Position numbers and translations under genes: made by a program. The notes below the pieces were generated by a model. That model did not search any database and was not told where the DNA came from. It saw only the letters and a program-made list of their open reading frames with translations. From contig JASANC010001321.1 in NCBI GenBank assembly GCA_030248135.1, positions 1-64,000 on the forward strand: a stretch of DNA of 64,000 nt, written 5' to 3'. Every line of letters begins with the position of its first letter. The first letter of the stretch is position 1. This DNA comes from Theristus sp. LFF4_11. Lineage: Eukaryota > Nematoda > Chromadorea > Monhysterida > Xyalidae. Below, piece after piece: positions 62,286 through 64,000 of the stretch.

Positions 62286-63863
62286 CTGATAAGGAAGAAA
62301 AAATCAAGTTTTCTCAACTTCACATCACATTCAACTCTTTCAACAAAGCAACGAACGTACCAATACTAAGCCAAACGATCAGTCTGACCCAGGTGATTGG
62401 ATTCAAGTGGAGCATCAGTTGAATGTTCACGAAGATGCTTGCCAACGGGATCACCGGAACGAGAGGAACCTGAAAGACCGGATCGCTTTTTGATTTTCTG
62501 TAAAAATTCGCGTTGTCTTTTGATTGTTTCGGATAAGTAAACATTCAAATGCCTTTGCTTTTTAATAATAATCAGTGAAAACGGACACCACCAACTTTGA
62601 AGCGCAAATCTGCGTTACTTTGGTGGTGACCAATCACGAGCAGGAAGCATCCAGCCGCAAGTAACAGGAACAACAACGACAGCGCGGCGGCGCCGGCATC
62701 GCCGAGCTGGTCGGCTGATCGATATGAAACTCCGAACAGTAGGAAACTGAAATGAATCCATGAAGGAGAAATTTTAAAATGATCACTGATCGCTTCTGCC
62801 GTCTTCGAAGTCCTAGTCTGAAGACGTTGCACTTTTTTCTTAATACAGCACAGACCACTGGGTTGCAGCGCAACAGACAGGGTGCTGCACAATGTCACAG
62901 CAGCAGCGCGTGTCACGCTGTGCCAGTGTGTTTGTTTCCAACCAAGCAACATTACCGAGTTATAATCGAGAGTGCGCTGTCTTCAAACTAGCACTTTCGG
63001 AGTAGTGAATGTAATCAGAGTAACACGACTCACCAAATGGCGATTCCGCCAACCGCCCAAGCGACCAGTTCGCCAGCGTCGAATCGGCAAATCAGCGGGC
63101 GAAGGAAGGCGACTGAAAGCAACATCGGCTTCGGCTGACCGACCAAGTCGCTGCTCATCAGGTGCGCACTGTCTGATATGTCTCCTGAATGTGCGTGCTT
63201 TGTAAAGACGAAACAAACTGCGTGGTGTTCGTGTAAAAAAATGTGTCACTGTAGAAATGTCGTGTTGCAAAACGTTTGCTTTGTAACACCAAAACACGAA
63301 ATTTGGCCACTTTCATGATGCACAAGAGGCTGCCCCCTCTCGTGGCACGGCCTTTCGACTCACAAGACGCTCCGTCGTGCATACATCCGAACTACAGTCG
63401 ATATCTAAATTACAGCCAAATCAGCTGACTGCTTGGCGATCGCGTACAGGCATTATAAGTTGTGGGGGCGGAGTCTGTCCAGCAGAGAAAGCACATGCAT
63501 CACGTGATCGCCAACCAAGCAGCTGAGTGCCAGTAATTTAGAATTCGACTGTAAACAGTCGCAGAATGACACACGTGGCTGGGTGTTTCTGAGCTCACAC
63601 GCGAATTTGAAACCACAAAAAATTACAACCAACAAAAACGCCGAACCATGCTCCGAGGTCGGAGTTTTCGCCAGCGCCTCCGTTTCCCTGTCGACGCCGG
63701 TCGTGGCGTTCGGTCGGTAGCGCAGAATCACGACTGAGCCGCTGACGATGGAATACGCAGAGAGAGTGCCGATGGACAGAAATTCGACCAATGTCTCGAT
63801 GTTGAACAGCAACGCGATGACCGACGTTAGGGCACCGAACACGACGACGGCGAATGTTGGCAC
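62113..63863 (-). CDS. SLC7/CAT-type cationic amino acid transporter (3' part of gene)
   Basis: Five phase-compatible exons, 63863-63647, 63112-63034, 62746-62596, 62469-62361 and 62285-62113, encode the last ~240 residues of an APC-superfamily transporter. Recognisable motifs are LVEFLSIGTLSAYSIVSGSV followed by ILRYRP, the inter-helix VPLVPVIPLASIFVNIQLM, WVRLIVWLSIG, and the C-terminal IYFFYGLKHSVEN typical of CAT (SLC7A1-4/14) proteins. About five to six hydrophobic segments are present. These proteins carry arginine, lysine and ornithine across the plasma or lysosomal membrane. The N-terminal half, with the substrate-binding helices, lies beyond the right edge, so substrate and membrane are inferred. 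Confidence 0.88.
62361..62469 (-). CDS. CAT transporter exon (fourth in window)
   Basis: Acceptor GGTCTTTCAG, phase 0. It encodes VPLVPVIPLASIFVNIQLML and TWVRLIVWLSI, a paired-helix segment conserved in CATs. Donor ATTG|GTACGT, phase 1. Confidence 0.9.
62596..62746 (-). CDS. CAT transporter exon (third in window)
   Basis: Acceptor ATTCATTTCAG, one base completes the codon. It encodes FLLFGVSYRSADQL and LSLLFLLLAAGCFLLVIGHH, one membrane helix, ending NADLRFK before the conserved VPLVP. Donor AAA|GTTGGT, phase 0. Confidence 0.88.
62860..62975 (+). repeat. GCAACATTAC dispersed repeat, copy in CAT intron
   Basis: The blocks GTGCCAGTGTGTTTGTTTCC and GCAACATTACCGAGTTATAA match 52345-52485 and 48640-48720. 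Confidence 0.5.
63034..63112 (-). CDS. CAT transporter exon (second in window)
   Basis: Acceptor TTGCTTTCAG, two bases complete the codon. It encodes AFLRPLICRFDAGELVAWAV and GGIAI, the start of a membrane helix. Donor ATTTG|GTGAGT, phase 2. Confidence 0.8.
63113..63646 (-). other. Intron of the CAT gene
   Basis: No feature delimited. Words such as AACCAAGCAGCTGAGTGCC (63514-63532) recur in inverted or direct form in other introns (CAGCCAATCAGCTGA near 3620 and 55585), which suggests a decayed dispersed repeat. Confidence 0.4.
63647..63863 (-). CDS. CAT transporter exon (first in window)
   Basis: Acceptor ACATGCAG, phase 0. It encodes VPTFAVVVFGALTSVIALLF and LVEFLSIGTLSAYSIVSGSV, two membrane helices including the family's SIGTLxAYS motif, then a charged loop with TEALAKTPTSEH. 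Donor CATG|GTTCGG, phase 1. Confidence 0.9.
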
Positions 63864-63908
63864 CTGCATGTTATGATTGACGTTAAAATAGGTAGGTAAT
63901 TTTTTTAT

Positions 63909-64000
63909 GGTTCCACGACTGAATGCGCTTGCCGGCGTCGGACAGGGAACTGGTTTCAATCTGTACATGTATGTGGCAATTCAAATTGAACTGTTTACCC
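63909..64000 (+). mobile_element. Dispersed repeat, copy 5 (cut by window edge)
   Basis: It starts GGTTCCACGACTGAATGCGC and continues to TATGTGGCAATTCAAATTG at the edge, as in 36791 and 43108. It lies in the intron upstream of the first visible CAT exon. Confidence 0.6.

Noticed and set aside
63453..63968. One continuous 171-residue exon for the transporter, starting MYRLKPVP
   Set aside because: Acceptor ATGCAG at 63864-63866 and donor GTTCGG at 63646 bound the conserved part. The extra ends are repeat or intron sequence and do not match the CAT family.

Overview
The window is eukaryotic genomic DNA, most probably from a nematode. A minus-strand gene (58056-60302) has the nematode-restricted moulting-cycle type of C-terminal LSP/FSP repeats. 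The coding exons are GC-rich and sit in AT-rich, repeat-laden introns with GT..AG borders. There are no operons or prokaryotic features. I cannot name the species.

Four genes are supported. (1) At 2947-3983 (+) lie the last two exons of a secreted or membrane protein with an LDL-receptor class A module, a 22-residue threonine linker and a C-type lectin domain. (2) At 16620-55905 (+) is a complete class XVIII myosin (Myo18). It can be read as 35 phase-compatible coding exons totalling 2,087 codons: an N-terminal KE-rich/poly-Pro region, a PDZ domain, an SH3-like fold, a motor head, an IQ motif and a long coiled coil. A possible alternative internal or first exon lies at 36100-36454. (3) At 58056-60302 (-) is a moulting-cycle-like protein, convergent with Myo18. 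(4) At 62113-63863 (-) are the last five exons of an SLC7/CAT cationic amino acid transporter, whose upstream part lies beyond the window.

Most of the rest is mobile DNA. Many insertions can be delimited to the base by their target-site duplications (TSDs). There are four hAT-like MITEs with perfect 8-bp TSDs (11739-12490, 14637-15286, 17705-18750, 30683-31475). There are PIF/Harbinger-like elements beginning AGGCCC (26085-27315, 33541-35669, 45781-46058, about 52843-54021). A 4.28-kb element with about 1.1-kb inverted arms and a 6-bp TSD (24540-28818) carries one C2H2 zinc-finger gene, and that gene is itself split by a Harbinger-like insertion. A retroposon-like insertion (52918-53944, minus orientation) consists of a 96-nt head and a perfect (CAA)n tail of about 310 copies, flanked by a 12-bp TSD.

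Layout: 1-2946 AT-rich repeats; 2947-3983 lectin gene; 3984-16600 repeats, with a duplicated telomere-like array at 8084-10477; 16620-55905 Myo18, whose 12.6-kb intron 5 holds most of the large transposons; 55906-58055 intergenic; 58056-60302 moulting gene; 60303-62112 nothing recognised; 62113-63863 transporter. Exon borders were chosen by splice consensus, phase continuity and remembered family similarity. No alignment was run.
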